Below, piece after piece: positions 51,054 through 59,450 of a stretch of DNA of 64,000 nt. Positions within the stretch are counted from its first letter, which is position 1, and each line of letters starts with the position of its first letter. A program made the translations under genes and the position numbers. Source of the stretch: Lachnospiraceae bacterium UBA3689 (GTDB lineage Bacteria > Bacillota > Clostridia > Lachnospirales > Lachnospiraceae); contig DFIU01000018.1 in NCBI GenBank assembly GCA_002371465.1, positions 1 to 64,000 on the forward strand, given 5' to 3'. Under the pieces are notes generated by a model. It worked only from the letters and a program-made list of their open reading frames with translations. It had not been told where the DNA came from and searched no databases.

Positions 51054-51224
51054 TCAGCCCTGGGAGATCGCGCCGGTCGGGCATGCAGCTGCGCAAGTCC
51101 CGCAGTCTATGCACTCATCCGGATTGATTTCGTAATGAGATTCGCCCTCAGAAATAGCGCCTACCGGGCACTCGCCTACGCATGTTCCGCAGCTTACACA
51201 TTCATCAGAAATTACATATGCCAT
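51054..51224 (-). CDS. 2[4Fe-4S] ferredoxin
   Basis: 56 residues from the ATG at 51224, with GGAGGA in front. Two clusters, CVSCGTCVGECPVG and CIDCGTCAAACPTG, separated by the usual spacing. This is a clostridial-type low-potential electron carrier. It is a natural partner for bifurcating enzymes such as the Hdr-Flx complex in this window, although it lies 30 kb away. Confidence 0.95.
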   Translation of the reverse strand: MAYVISDECVSCGTCVGECPVGAISEGESHYEINPDECIDCGTCAAACPTGAISQG

Positions 51225-51270
51225 AATTAAATTCCTCCTTAGAATTCGTATAGAATACTTTCTAAAGAAC

Positions 51271-51299
51271 AGGATAAGGCATAAAAAAGTAAAATGCAA
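51271..51299 (-). promoter_or_regulatory. Ferredoxin promoter
   Basis: On the minus strand: -35 TTGCAT (51294-51299), 17-bp spacer, -10 TATCCT (51271-51276), leader about 40 nt. The -35 lies in one arm of the lysC terminator repeat. Confidence 0.5.
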
Positions 51300-51324
51300 G
51301 AAAAATAAATCCTTGCATTTTACT
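51283..51324 (-). terminator. Terminator of the prfB-hom-lysC operon
   Basis: AGTAAAATGCAAG and CTTGCATTTTACT form a 13-bp perfect stem with a 11-nt AT loop, followed on the minus strand by TTTTTT. It is AT-rich but fully paired. Confidence 0.75.
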
Positions 51325-51341
51325 CGGCATTCAGTTATAAT
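51313..51341 (+). promoter_or_regulatory. Candidate plus-strand promoter facing the 3' end of lysC
   Basis: -35 TTGCAT (51313-51318), 17-bp spacer, perfect -10 TATAAT (51336-51341). No plus-strand gene follows, so a transcript would be antisense to lysC. Confidence 0.4.
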
Positions 51342-51398
51342 ACCATAACTTTAATTAGACATAGCTAACTCCAATTTTTCTAAGAGGCAGCTCAAACC

Positions 51399-52610
51399 TC
51401 ATTCTTCGCCCAGTCCGAAGGCATCATGGACGGCGTTGACCGCCCGCTCCCCGTCCCGTTCACTGATGAGGACCGTCACCCGGATCTCGGACGTCGAGAT
51501 CATATTGATATTGATATCCTCATTATAAAGAGCTTCAAACATCTTGGCGGCAACGCCCGGATTGGACATCATGCCCGCGCCAACGATGGACAGCTTGGCG
51601 ACCTCCTTATTGATGCTGAGGTCCCGGTAATGGAGCCGGGTCTGGCTGTCCTGCAGCAGCTGCATGGCGTCGTCCGCGTCGTCGTCGCTTACGGTAAAGG
51701 AGATATCCTTTAACCCGTCCCGGCCGATGGACTGTAAAATCACATCGATATTGATATTTGCCTTAGCCAGCACATCAAAGAGCTTAAAGGCGACGCCCGG
51801 CTCATCCCTAAGACCGATCACAGAGATCCGGTCCGCTGACTTGTCCAAAGCCACGCCGCTGATCAACATTTTCTCCACGTTTACCCTCTCCTCAACAATG
51901 GTTCCCTCTGACCGGTTCAGAGAAGACCGGACAATCAGCCTGACCTCATACTTCTTTGCCATCTCCACCGACCGGTTGTGGAGAACTCCGGCTCCCAGGG
52001 TGGACAAATCCAGCATCTCATCGTAGGTGATCTCGGGAAGTTTTCTTGCCTTGGGGCAGATCCTGGGATCTGCGGTGTAAACGCCGTCGACATCGGTGTA
52101 GATTTCACAGGCGTCGGCGTGAAGAGACGCCGCCAGGGCGACAGCGGTCGTATCAGATCCGCCCCTGCCCAGAGTTGTGAAGTCATCGTACTTGTTGACA
52201 CCCTGAAAACCGGTCACAATGACGATCTTCCGGTCCTCCAGTTCGTGCATGATCCGGTCTGTATCGATTCGCTTAAGTCTCGCACTGCCGTAACGGCTGG
52301 TCGTGTGCATGGGGACCTGAAAGGCATTGAGGGAAACCGCCCTGACTCCCAGCCTGTCCATCGCCATCGCCATCATGGCGGCGCTGACCTGTTCCCCGGT
52401 CGCCAGCAGCATATCCAGCTCTCTTTTGGGAGGCTTTTCATTGACCTTGTGGGCAAGATCAATCAGCTCATCCGTCGTCTGATCCATAGCGGACAGGACC
52501 ACGACCACATCGTCACCCCGGCTGTAATCTTCGATACAGCGGGCTGCGATCTTCATGATCCGGTCCGGATTGCCGACGGACGTCCCCCCGAACTTTTTGA
52601 CAATTAACAT
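51399..52610 (-). CDS. lysC: Aspartate kinase
   Basis: 403 residues. Kinase domain MLIVKKFGGTSVGNPDRI, VTGFQGVN, LGRGGSDTTAVALAASLHADACEIYTDVDGVYTADPR; then two ACT domains (ISVIGLRDEPGVAFKLFDVL, LSIVGAGMMSNPGVAAKMFEAL) for feedback control by lysine and/or threonine. First step of the aspartate family. 34 bp after hom. No lysine riboswitch is visible. Confidence 0.95.
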   Translation of the reverse strand: MLIVKKFGGTSVGNPDRIMKIAARCIEDYSRGDDVVVVLSAMDQTTDELIDLAHKVNEKPPKRELDMLLATGEQVSAAMMAMAMDRLGVRAVSLNAFQVPMHTTSRYGSARLKRIDTDRIMHELEDRKIVIVTGFQGVNKYDDFTTLGRGGSDTTAVALAASLHADACEIYTDVDGVYTADPRICPKARKLPEITYDEMLDLSTLGAGVLHNRSVEMAKKYEVRLIVRSSLNRSEGTIVEERVNVEKMLISGVALDKSADRISVIGLRDEPGVAFKLFDVLAKANINIDVILQSIGRDGLKDISFTVSDDDADDAMQLLQDSQTRLHYRDLSINKEVAKLSIVGAGMMSNPGVAAKMFEALYNEDININMISTSEIRVTVLISERDGERAVNAVHDAFGLGEE

Positions 52611-52644
52611 GTTCCCTGCTTCCCCTCATTCTTCCGAATGGGCT

Positions 52645-53865
52645 TTATTTTTCTTCTTTCTTGCCTCTTCTGAACCACTTGATCACCTGGTCCGAGGAGG
52701 CGGCCTTAGCCTTAAAGTCTTTCTCCGGCATGACTTCGGTCAAGAAGCCGATCTCGCCATCATGTCCCTCCAACTTGGTCAGATCAGAGATTTCGCCAAA
52801 AAGCTTCCTGGCGTCGGACGCCAGCCCCTTAAAGCGGACGAAGAAGGATCTTGCCACGTCCCCGACCGGCATCAGAGTCAGTTCCTCGGCGCTGTAGTCG
52901 GATTTAATCGACACATGCAGGTGCTTGGCGGCGTCGATGACGTCTCCGACGACGGCACTCGCCGTCGGCAAGGAACCCGCTCCGCTGCCGTAATACATAG
53001 TAGTTCCAACGGCGTTGCCCTTAACCATGACGGCGTTCATAACCCCGTCGACCGCAGTCAGGGGGTTCTCCTTGCCGATCATCATGGGGGCGACCGACGC
53101 CCAGATACCGCCCTCTTCGCGCCGGCTGGTCGCGATCAGTTTGATCCTGGTATTGATGGCTCTGGCGTAGGCGATATCGACCGCATCCACATCCGTGATA
53201 CCTTCTGTCTCAATCTGCCTATAGGAAATGTGCCTGCCGTAGGCAAGGGATGAGAGGATGGCGATCTTCCGGCAGGCGTCCCAGCCCTCCACATCCGCCT
53301 CCGGATGCAGCTCGGCAAAGCCGTTTGCCTGCGCCTCTTTGAGCGCCGTATCGAAATCCTTGCCCTCTTCCGCCATACTGGTCAGGATATAGTTGGTCGT
53401 TCCGTTTAAGATGCCGGTCACTTCCTCAATTTCTTCCGCCGTCAGCGACGAATTCAGCACCCGGATAATGGGGATGCCGCCTCCGCAGCTGGCTTCAAAA
53501 AGATAGTTGACGTTATTCTGGTCCGCAAGAGTCCTAAGCTCGACTCCGTATTCCGCGACCAGCTCCTTATTGGACGTACAGACGTTTTTCCCTGCCAGAA
53601 GAGCCTCTTTGGTGAAATTGTAGGCAGCTTTTAAGCCGCCCATGGTCTCGACGACGATCGAAACATCCGGATCCTGTAGGATATCGTTGAAATCGTGGGT
53701 GATCAGGCCTTCATTGGGATCCCCCGGGAAGTCCCGCAGGTCCAGGATATATTTGACATGGAGCCGGTCTCCGACCCGGCGGGCGATGGCGTCGGCGTTC
53801 ATCCGAATCACTTCCGCGACGCCGGCGCCGACGGTCCCGTAACCCATGACTGCTACTTCGATCAT
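52645..53865 (-). CDS. hom: Homoserine dehydrogenase
   Basis: 406 residues from the ATG at 53865, behind GGAGGGGG. NAD(P)-binding EVAVMGYGTVGAGVAEVI, catalytic region GGGIPIIRVLNSSLTAEEIEEVTGILNGTTNYIL with the Lys/Glu active site, and a C-terminal ACT-like domain (RSFFVRFKGLAS). Converts aspartate semialdehyde to homoserine for threonine and methionine. Between prfB and lysC. Confidence 0.95.
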   Translation of the reverse strand: MIEVAVMGYGTVGAGVAEVIRMNADAIARRVGDRLHVKYILDLRDFPGDPNEGLITHDFNDILQDPDVSIVVETMGGLKAAYNFTKEALLAGKNVCTSNKELVAEYGVELRTLADQNNVNYLFEASCGGGIPIIRVLNSSLTAEEIEEVTGILNGTTNYILTSMAEEGKDFDTALKEAQANGFAELHPEADVEGWDACRKIAILSSLAYGRHISYRQIETEGITDVDAVDIAYARAINTRIKLIATSRREEGGIWASVAPMMIGKENPLTAVDGVMNAVMVKGNAVGTTMYYGSGAGSLPTASAVVGDVIDAAKHLHVSIKSDYSAEELTLMPVGDVARSFFVRFKGLASDARKLFGEISDLTKLEGHDGEIGFLTEVMPEKDFKAKAASSDQVIKWFRRGKKEEK

Positions 53866-53898
53866 AGTTTCCCCCTCCTCATTGATAAGATGCATCCC

Positions 53899-55045
53899 TT
53901 AGCTGTGAGCCGCGTCCGGCTTGTCGGTCGTATCCATGTTGCCCAGCGCCGTCCACTTGAGGTAGGCGTTGATAAAGGGATCGATTCCGCCGTCCAGAAC
54001 CTTCTGGGCGTTGGACTGTTCCTCACCGGTTCTCAGGTCCTTAATCAGCTGATAGGGCTGTAGGAAATAGGACCGGATCTGGTTGCCCCAGGCAATTTCC
54101 GTGACTTTTCCCCGGATATCGTCCAGCTTCTCCGCATTTTCCTGCTGCTTGAGCATAAAAAGCTTGACCTTCAGTTCCTGGAAGGCCTTGTCCTTGTTCT
54201 GGAACTGGGACCGCTCATTCTGACAGGTGACGACAATGCCGGTCGGAAAATGCGTAATCCGGATGGCGGAGGACGTCTTGTTGATGTGCTGTCCGCCGGC
54301 TCCGGAGGACCGATAGGTATCGATCCGGATATCCTTGGGATCGATCTCGATGTCCAGATCCTCTTCGATGTCCGGCATGACTTCGCAGGAGGAAAAAGAG
54401 GTCTGTCTCTTGCCGTTCGCGTTGAAGGGAGAGATACGAACCAGACGATGGACGCCGTGTTCCGATTTCAAAAGCCCGTAGGCGTTCTCCCCGTTGACCT
54501 GGAAGGTGACGGATTTTAAGCCGGCTTCATCGCCTTCAAGAGAATCTAAGACTTCGATCTCAAAGCCGTGCGCATCCGCCCAGCGGGTGTACATACGGTA
54601 CAGCATACTGGTCCAGTCCATGGCTTCCGTTCCGCCGGTTCCGGCGTGCAGGGTCACAATGGCATTGCAGTTGTCGTACTCTCCCGAAAGGAGGGTCTTC
54701 ATCCGGATGGCTTCAAAGTTCTGTTTGAAATCCTCAAACATCTCCTGGATCTCCGGCACCATAGCCGTATCCGCTTCCTCGTCCGTCATCTCAATCATGT
54801 CCCGGATATCGTCGCGCTCCTGCACGACCTTCTGATACCCTTCGACATCATTTTTGAGATTTCCGAGGTTCTTCATCTTCTTCTGGGCAGCTTCCGCATC
54901 GTCCCAGAAGTTTGGTTCTTCCATTTCTCTGTTTAATTCCTGGATTTGACGCTCTTTACTGGCGAGGTCAAAGTGAGTCCCTCATTTCAACTAAAGGCTC
55001 ATCGTAGGAATTCAATTCAAGTCTGATTGGATCTAACTCTACCAT
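53899..55045 (-). CDS. prfB: Peptide chain release factor 2, with programmed +1 frameshift
   Basis: Two frames joined: 55045-54971 encodes MVELDPIRLELNSYDEPLVE then MRDSL and reaches an in-frame TGA (54970-54968). After CTT the ribosome shifts +1 and continues at GAC (54969) to 53899. Total about 381 residues. The site reads AGGGAC-TCA-CTTTGAC, with an internal Shine-Dalgarno-like AGGGA and the usual CTTTGA. Product motifs: SPF (RISPFNANG), which recognises UGA/UAA stops, and GGQ (GAGGQHINKT) for peptide release. Low RF2 raises frameshifting, an autoregulatory loop. Confidence 0.95.
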
Positions 55046-55110
55046 TTAGTCTCACCCTCTTTCACGGACATCTTCGGTAAATAAAAATGTCCTGGCTGTG
55101 ATATTTTTCT

Positions 55111-55154
55111 AAAAAGCGGCAAGAACATGCCGAAAGGCTTTTATTCTGCCGCTT
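55111..55154 (-). terminator. Terminator after the glycerophosphodiesterase gene
   Basis: On the minus strand AAGCGGCA and TGCCGCTT pair around a loop with an inner GCC / GGC hairpin, followed by TTTTTAG. Confidence 0.75.
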
Positions 55155-55230
55155 CCCGATTTTTCTACTATACAGGAAAATGCAGGGCGGCGCAAGATCT
55201 ATGCCTCTCCCTGCATCTGAAAAATGCCGC

Positions 55231-55962
55231 TTATGATAATGTTTTTATGGCGAGAGCCGGGTCGTTGGTGATGACGGCATGGACGCCAGCATCCCGGCAA
55301 AGCTTCATATATTTGGGTTCGTCGACCGTCCAGACGTTGACGTCAAGACCGTACTGCCCGCATTTTTCCATAAAATCCGGGTATTGGATATTGTAAAGAG
55401 CCGGATGCAGGGCATCGACGCCGTATTTCCTTCCATACTCCGGCATATCGATCGTGCCGTCCGCATATAAAAACGCCGTCTTAGCGGCTGGATTCAGCTC
55501 CTTAATCTTGACCATGCTGGCGTGGTTAAAGGACGAGTAGAGGACCCGGTCCTCCATGCCCATCCGGGCGGTCAGCTGCAGAATCTTTGCCTCAAGCCGG
55601 GGATAGAAAAAGACCCCCGTCTTCAGCTCGATGTTGATGGAAAGCCCCGTCGGTTTTAACAGCTCAAAGACTTCCTCCATCAGGGGGATGTCCACGTGCC
55701 CATATTCGGGACGGGTCTTTTGATAGTTGTATCTCCTTAGCTCAGCCAGGGTAAAGTCCTTGACCCAGCCGCTGCCGTCCGACGTGCGGTCGATCCGCTC
55801 ATCATGAATCACAACGATCTGCCCATCTTTTGTCATCTGAATATCCAGTTCCACGCCGTCCGCCCCCAGGTCCGCCGCTTTTTGAAAAGCGGGCAGGGTA
55901 TTTTCCGGCGCAAAGGCGCTGGCTCCCCTGTGTGCCCAGATCAAAGGTCTGCCATCCTGCAT
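55231..55962 (-). CDS. Glycerophosphodiester phosphodiesterase
   Basis: About 243 residues from the ATG at 55962 (GGAG nine bases in front); longer N-terminal versions are possible. GDPD motifs: WAHRGASAFAPENTLPAF, DGVELDIQMTKDGQIVVIHDERIDRTSDGSG with the metal-binding Glu/Asp/His, and NVWTVDEPKYM. Hydrolyses glycerophosphodiesters to glycerol-3-phosphate and an alcohol. No signal peptide, so cytoplasmic. Divergent from the phospholipase C-like gene. Confidence 0.93.
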   Translation of the reverse strand: MQDGRPLIWAHRGASAFAPENTLPAFQKAADLGADGVELDIQMTKDGQIVVIHDERIDRTSDGSGWVKDFTLAELRRYNYQKTRPEYGHVDIPLMEEVFELLKPTGLSINIELKTGVFFYPRLEAKILQLTARMGMEDRVLYSSFNHASMVKIKELNPAAKTAFLYADGTIDMPEYGRKYGVDALHPALYNIQYPDFMEKCGQYGLDVNVWTVDEPKYMKLCRDAGVHAVITNDPALAIKTLS

Positions 55963-56096
55963 CTTCTCCATCTCCTTTTCGCAAAAGCCGCCCCTTTTCA
56001 GTCTGACAGCTACCACTTTTGGGGTGGATCTGCTAAGATCATATATAGCAAATTCACCTTAGTATAGCACAGCTCACCCCCAAAGGGAGGTTTTGT

Positions 56097-56918
56097 ATGC
56101 CCGCAATTTACGCCCACGACCGCTTCGGGTCGGACGTCCTGTCCTGCCTGTCAGAAACGGTTCGCAGCTTTTTAAAGAAGGAGAGTGATCTCTTTTATAT
56201 CGGTCTTCAGGGACCGGATATCTTCTTTTACGACCACCCGCTCAAATCCGACTTAAGTACCCGCATCGGCTCGTCGATCCACGCCGCTTCGGGCATGGAC
56301 TTTTTCAGGCGCGCCGTTCCGGCAAATGATGCCCAGAGAGCCTATCTGGCAGGAGTCCTCTGTCACTTTACTTTGGACGCCTCCTGTCACGCCTATATCG
56401 GTCACTACACCGCCGCAAGAGGGATCTCCCATGAAGAGATCGAAAGCGAATTCGACCGGTCCCTTTTAGTAAGAGACGGCAAAAATCCTCTCTCCCAGGT
56501 CTTAACGAGTCACATTCACCCGTCCGGCAGGTCCTCTGCCGCGATTGTCCCCCTCTACCGGACGGTCGATCCCCATCTTACGGCAGGAGATATCCATCGG
56601 GCGGTCCGGGACATGGTCCTCTTCCAGTCGGTCCTCCGCTGTCCCCATAGCTTCAAGCGAAAGGCGCTCAACTCCCTCTTTAAACGAATGGGCAAGGACC
56701 ACCTGGGCTGCCACATCATTCCCAAAGAGGCAAATCCCCAGTGCGCCGAAGCCTGCCGCAGTCTCCTTACGCTCTACGAGCAGGCAGTCCCCGACGCCGC
56801 TGAGATCATCTATCAGTTTTTAGCCTCGGGCAAACGAGCGGATGCAGATCCAAACGATACCGACTTTTTCAAGAATCCTTTGCTTGCCTATAATTTCAAC
56901 GGACAGAAGGTCCTCTAA
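56097..56918 (+). CDS. Zinc-dependent phospholipase C-like protein
   Basis: 273 residues. N-terminal AIYAHDRFGSDVL...SDLFYIGLQGPDIFFYDHP and GVLCHFTLDASCHAYIGHYTA carry the His/Asp ligands of the PF00882 fold. Related proteins hydrolyse phospholipids, but the clostridial intracellular versions are uncharacterised and no signal peptide is present. Start behind GGGAGG. It shares a divergent promoter region with the glycerophosphodiesterase, suggesting joint phospholipid turnover. Confidence 0.82.
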   Translation: MPAIYAHDRFGSDVLSCLSETVRSFLKKESDLFYIGLQGPDIFFYDHPLKSDLSTRIGSSIHAASGMDFFRRAVPANDAQRAYLAGVLCHFTLDASCHAYIGHYTAARGISHEEIESEFDRSLLVRDGKNPLSQVLTSHIHPSGRSSAAIVPLYRTVDPHLTAGDIHRAVRDMVLFQSVLRCPHSFKRKALNSLFKRMGKDHLGCHIIPKEANPQCAEACRSLLTLYEQAVPDAAEIIYQFLASGKRADADPNDTDFFKNPLLAYNFNGQKVL

Positions 56919-56959
56919 AACATGCGGCGGAAGGATCCGCCGGGAAATGGAGACTTGCC

Positions 56960-58207
56960 ATGGCTGAGCGCTTAAAACTGACGGGAACCGAACGGAACTG
57001 GGTCCTCTACGACGTGGGCAATTCCGCCTTCACCCTTATGGTGTCCACCCTGATCCCCATCTATTTTAACTCCCTGGCGGAGAGCGAAGGTCTCTCCAGC
57101 GTCGACTACCTGTCCAGCTGGAGCCTGGTCCTGACCATCTCCACCCTGATCGTCGCCCTCTCCGGTCCGGTTCTCGGAGCCTTTGCGGACCAGAAGGGAC
57201 ACAAGAAGCCCCTCCTCATTTTAGCCATCCTGATCGGTGCCGTCGGCTGCGCCGCTTTGGGCTTTGTCCGGCAGTGGCTGGTCTTTTTAGCCGTCTTCTT
57301 AGCGGCGCGGGTAGCCTACCAGATCAGCCTGGTTATTTACGACTCCACGTTAGGAGACGTCACAGACTGCTCGCGTACCGACAATGTCTCCTCCCAGGGC
57401 TACGCCTGGGGCTATATCGGGTCCGTCATTCCCTTTGTCATCTGCCTCCTGCTGGTTCTAAACGCCAAATCTCTCGGTCTTAAAAGCGGAACTGCCATGA
57501 TGATCGCCTTTTTAATCGTCGCAATCTGGTGGGTTCTCATGTCCTGCCCCCTCCTTCGGACCTATCGTCAGATCCACTATGTCAGCGAGGGGGACGCCCG
57601 GGGCAGTCTCCTAAAACGACTGGGGCTCACCCTCCGCGATATGTACCGGGACAAAAAGGTCTTTCTTTTCATCATTGCCTTTTTCTTCTATATCGATGGA
57701 GTCTATACCATCATCAATATGTCGACCGCCTACGGGACAACGCTGGGTCTTAACAGCACCTCCCTGCTCCTGGCTCTTCTGGTCACCCAGTTCGTCGCCT
57801 TCCCAAGCGCCCTGATCATGGGCAGTCTGGCCCGGAAGATCAAGGCGGAGACGCTGATTACGATCTGCATCTGCGGCTATTTCTGTATCGCGGTCTTTGC
57901 GGTCTTTATGCGGACCCAGTTCCACTTCTGGATCCTCGCCGTAGGCGTCGGGCTCTTCCAGGGCGGTATCCAGTCGCTCAGCCGGTCCTACTTCACCAAG
58001 ATCATTCCGGCGGGGAAATCCGGGCAGTACTTCGGCTTCCTCGACATCTGCGGCAAGGGGGCGGACGCCCTGGGTACCCTGGTGATGGGAGTCATGACCA
58101 AGATCACCGGCAACCAGAGAATCGGCGTCTCCTTCATCGTCCTCTTCTTTATCGCCGGTCTCGTCCTCTTCCGCCTGTCCGCCGCCAGGGCGGCGCAGAC
58201 GGAATAA
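56960..58207 (+). CDS. MFS transporter, UMF1/Atg22-like
   Basis: 415 residues, about 11-12 helices. N-terminal NWVLYDVGNSAFTLMVSTLIPIYFNSLA and RVAYQISLVIYDSTLGDV, SSQGYAWGYIGSVIPF match the UMF1 family of the major facilitator superfamily (vacuole effluxer Atg22-like). Substrate unknown, perhaps amino acids or peptides. 41 bp after the phospholipase C-like gene, likely one transcript. Confidence 0.9.
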   Translation: MAERLKLTGTERNWVLYDVGNSAFTLMVSTLIPIYFNSLAESEGLSSVDYLSSWSLVLTISTLIVALSGPVLGAFADQKGHKKPLLILAILIGAVGCAALGFVRQWLVFLAVFLAARVAYQISLVIYDSTLGDVTDCSRTDNVSSQGYAWGYIGSVIPFVICLLLVLNAKSLGLKSGTAMMIAFLIVAIWWVLMSCPLLRTYRQIHYVSEGDARGSLLKRLGLTLRDMYRDKKVFLFIIAFFFYIDGVYTIINMSTAYGTTLGLNSTSLLLALLVTQFVAFPSALIMGSLARKIKAETLITICICGYFCIAVFAVFMRTQFHFWILAVGVGLFQGGIQSLSRSYFTKIIPAGKSGQYFGFLDICGKGADALGTLVMGVMTKITGNQRIGVSFIVLFFIAGLVLFRLSAARAAQTE

Positions 58208-58321
58208 GACCTAGCAGACTTAGATACTAAACTCCCCACACCTTTTGGGTGACTTGTGGAGCAGCATTTGTTGGCTTTGCAGCCATATTGGATAAAAAAC
58301 ATGAAAAACACGCATAAAGTA

Positions 58322-58356
58322 TAAAAGAAGGGGAAGCTCATGCCCGAGCTTCCCCT
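58322..58356 (-). terminator. Terminator overlapping the 3' end of the lysophospholipase gene
   Basis: GGGGAAGCTC and GAGCTTCCCC (58330-58355) form a 10-bp stem whose 3' part lies in the last codons of the gene; on the minus strand it is followed by TTCTTTTATA. Confidence 0.75.
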
Positions 58357-59330
58357 TCCTCTGTCTTCGCCTGTTTATTGAAAAAGCGGAAGACCAGATC
58401 GTAATAGCTTGTCAGCGTCTCTTTGTCGCTGTTGAAGATCTCATGTTTTGCCTGCGGCAGCCGGCGGATGATGCAGTGTCTTGCCCTTTGGGCAAATTCC
58501 TCCTGACCGGAATTGTCGACCCATTCGTCCCGCCCCGCCTGACAGATAAGGACCGGGACTTTAACCCTGCCCGCCTCCTGGCGCAGCTTCTTGGTCGCCT
58601 TCATGGCCGCCATACACCAGCCGTAGGTGCCGCCGTTCATGGTATAGGCGCTCTTGCCCTGCCGTCTTAAGTTGAACTGGTAAAGATAGCGCGCCTTAGA
58701 CGTCGAGGCGCTGTGTTCAAAATCCGGATGGTCCGGATCAAAGGGAGTGGCGTTGGGCAGAGGCTTTTTCTGCCAGTGCATAATTTTAGAAACCGTTTCC
58801 AGGATCCGGGCCTGCCAGGGCTTGATCCCGCCGAAGGACATCTTCAGCATGGGCGAGCTAAGGAGAGCCGACTTAAAGTACTGGGGATAAGTCTCCAAAA
58901 AGAGGGCTCCGATCGCCCCGCCCATCGAGTGGCAGAACAACATCTTGCGGCTGTCCGGATCCTTTTGGTCCACCACCCGGTCCATGAGGTTCTTCAGATC
59001 CTCCACATACTCGGAAAAGGAGTCGACATGGACCAGGTCAGCCTGGGAAATCTTTCGTTCCGACAGGCCATGCCCCCTGTTTTCAATGAAGAAGAAACTG
59101 TAACCCTGATCATAAAAATTGTAGGCAACTTCATGGTATTTACCGAAGAATTCGCAGAAGCCGTGGACCATGACAATAGTCGCCTTGGCGCTGGAGTGCA
59201 GGGCGTAATAGTACTGAATCTCCATGCCGTCCGTGCTTTCAAATCTGCCGCTCTTGACGGTATGGGCCAGCCAGTCCTGCACATCCCGCTCCATAAAGTT
59301 TTGATACTCTTCTTCACCAAAAGGAACCAT
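58338..59330 (-). CDS. Alpha/beta hydrolase, lysophospholipase / monoglyceride lipase type
   Basis: 330 residues. VMVHGFCEFFGKYHEVAYNFYDQGYSFFFIENRGHG, nucleophile elbow CHSMGG (Ser in LFCHSMGGAIGALFLE), catalytic Asp near AGRDEWVDN and His in AKHEIFNS. It fits the hydrolase_4 / PldB group that deacylates monoacylglycerols and lysophospholipids. No signal peptide. Convergent with the MFS gene; start behind AAGGAGG. Third lipid-turnover gene in this stretch. Confidence 0.88.
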   Translation of the reverse strand: MVPFGEEEYQNFMERDVQDWLAHTVKSGRFESTDGMEIQYYYALHSSAKATIVMVHGFCEFFGKYHEVAYNFYDQGYSFFFIENRGHGLSERKISQADLVHVDSFSEYVEDLKNLMDRVVDQKDPDSRKMLFCHSMGGAIGALFLETYPQYFKSALLSSPMLKMSFGGIKPWQARILETVSKIMHWQKKPLPNATPFDPDHPDFEHSASTSKARYLYQFNLRRQGKSAYTMNGGTYGWCMAAMKATKKLRQEAGRVKVPVLICQAGRDEWVDNSGQEEFAQRARHCIIRRLPQAKHEIFNSDKETLTSYYDLVFRFFNKQAKTEEGEARA

Positions 59331-59450
59331 TTCTTTGGTCCTCCTTCCAAGCCAAAATCCAACTGCCGCCTCATACGGCTGTCTGCTTATTATAGCAAGG
59401 CGAGCTCAAAAGCAACATCGACAGATTCTACCCGTTGTAGCCACAGCTTT

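Noticed and set aside
51399..53865. Lysine riboswitch for lysC/hom
   Set aside because: The leader regions are 34 bp or less and hold no such structure.
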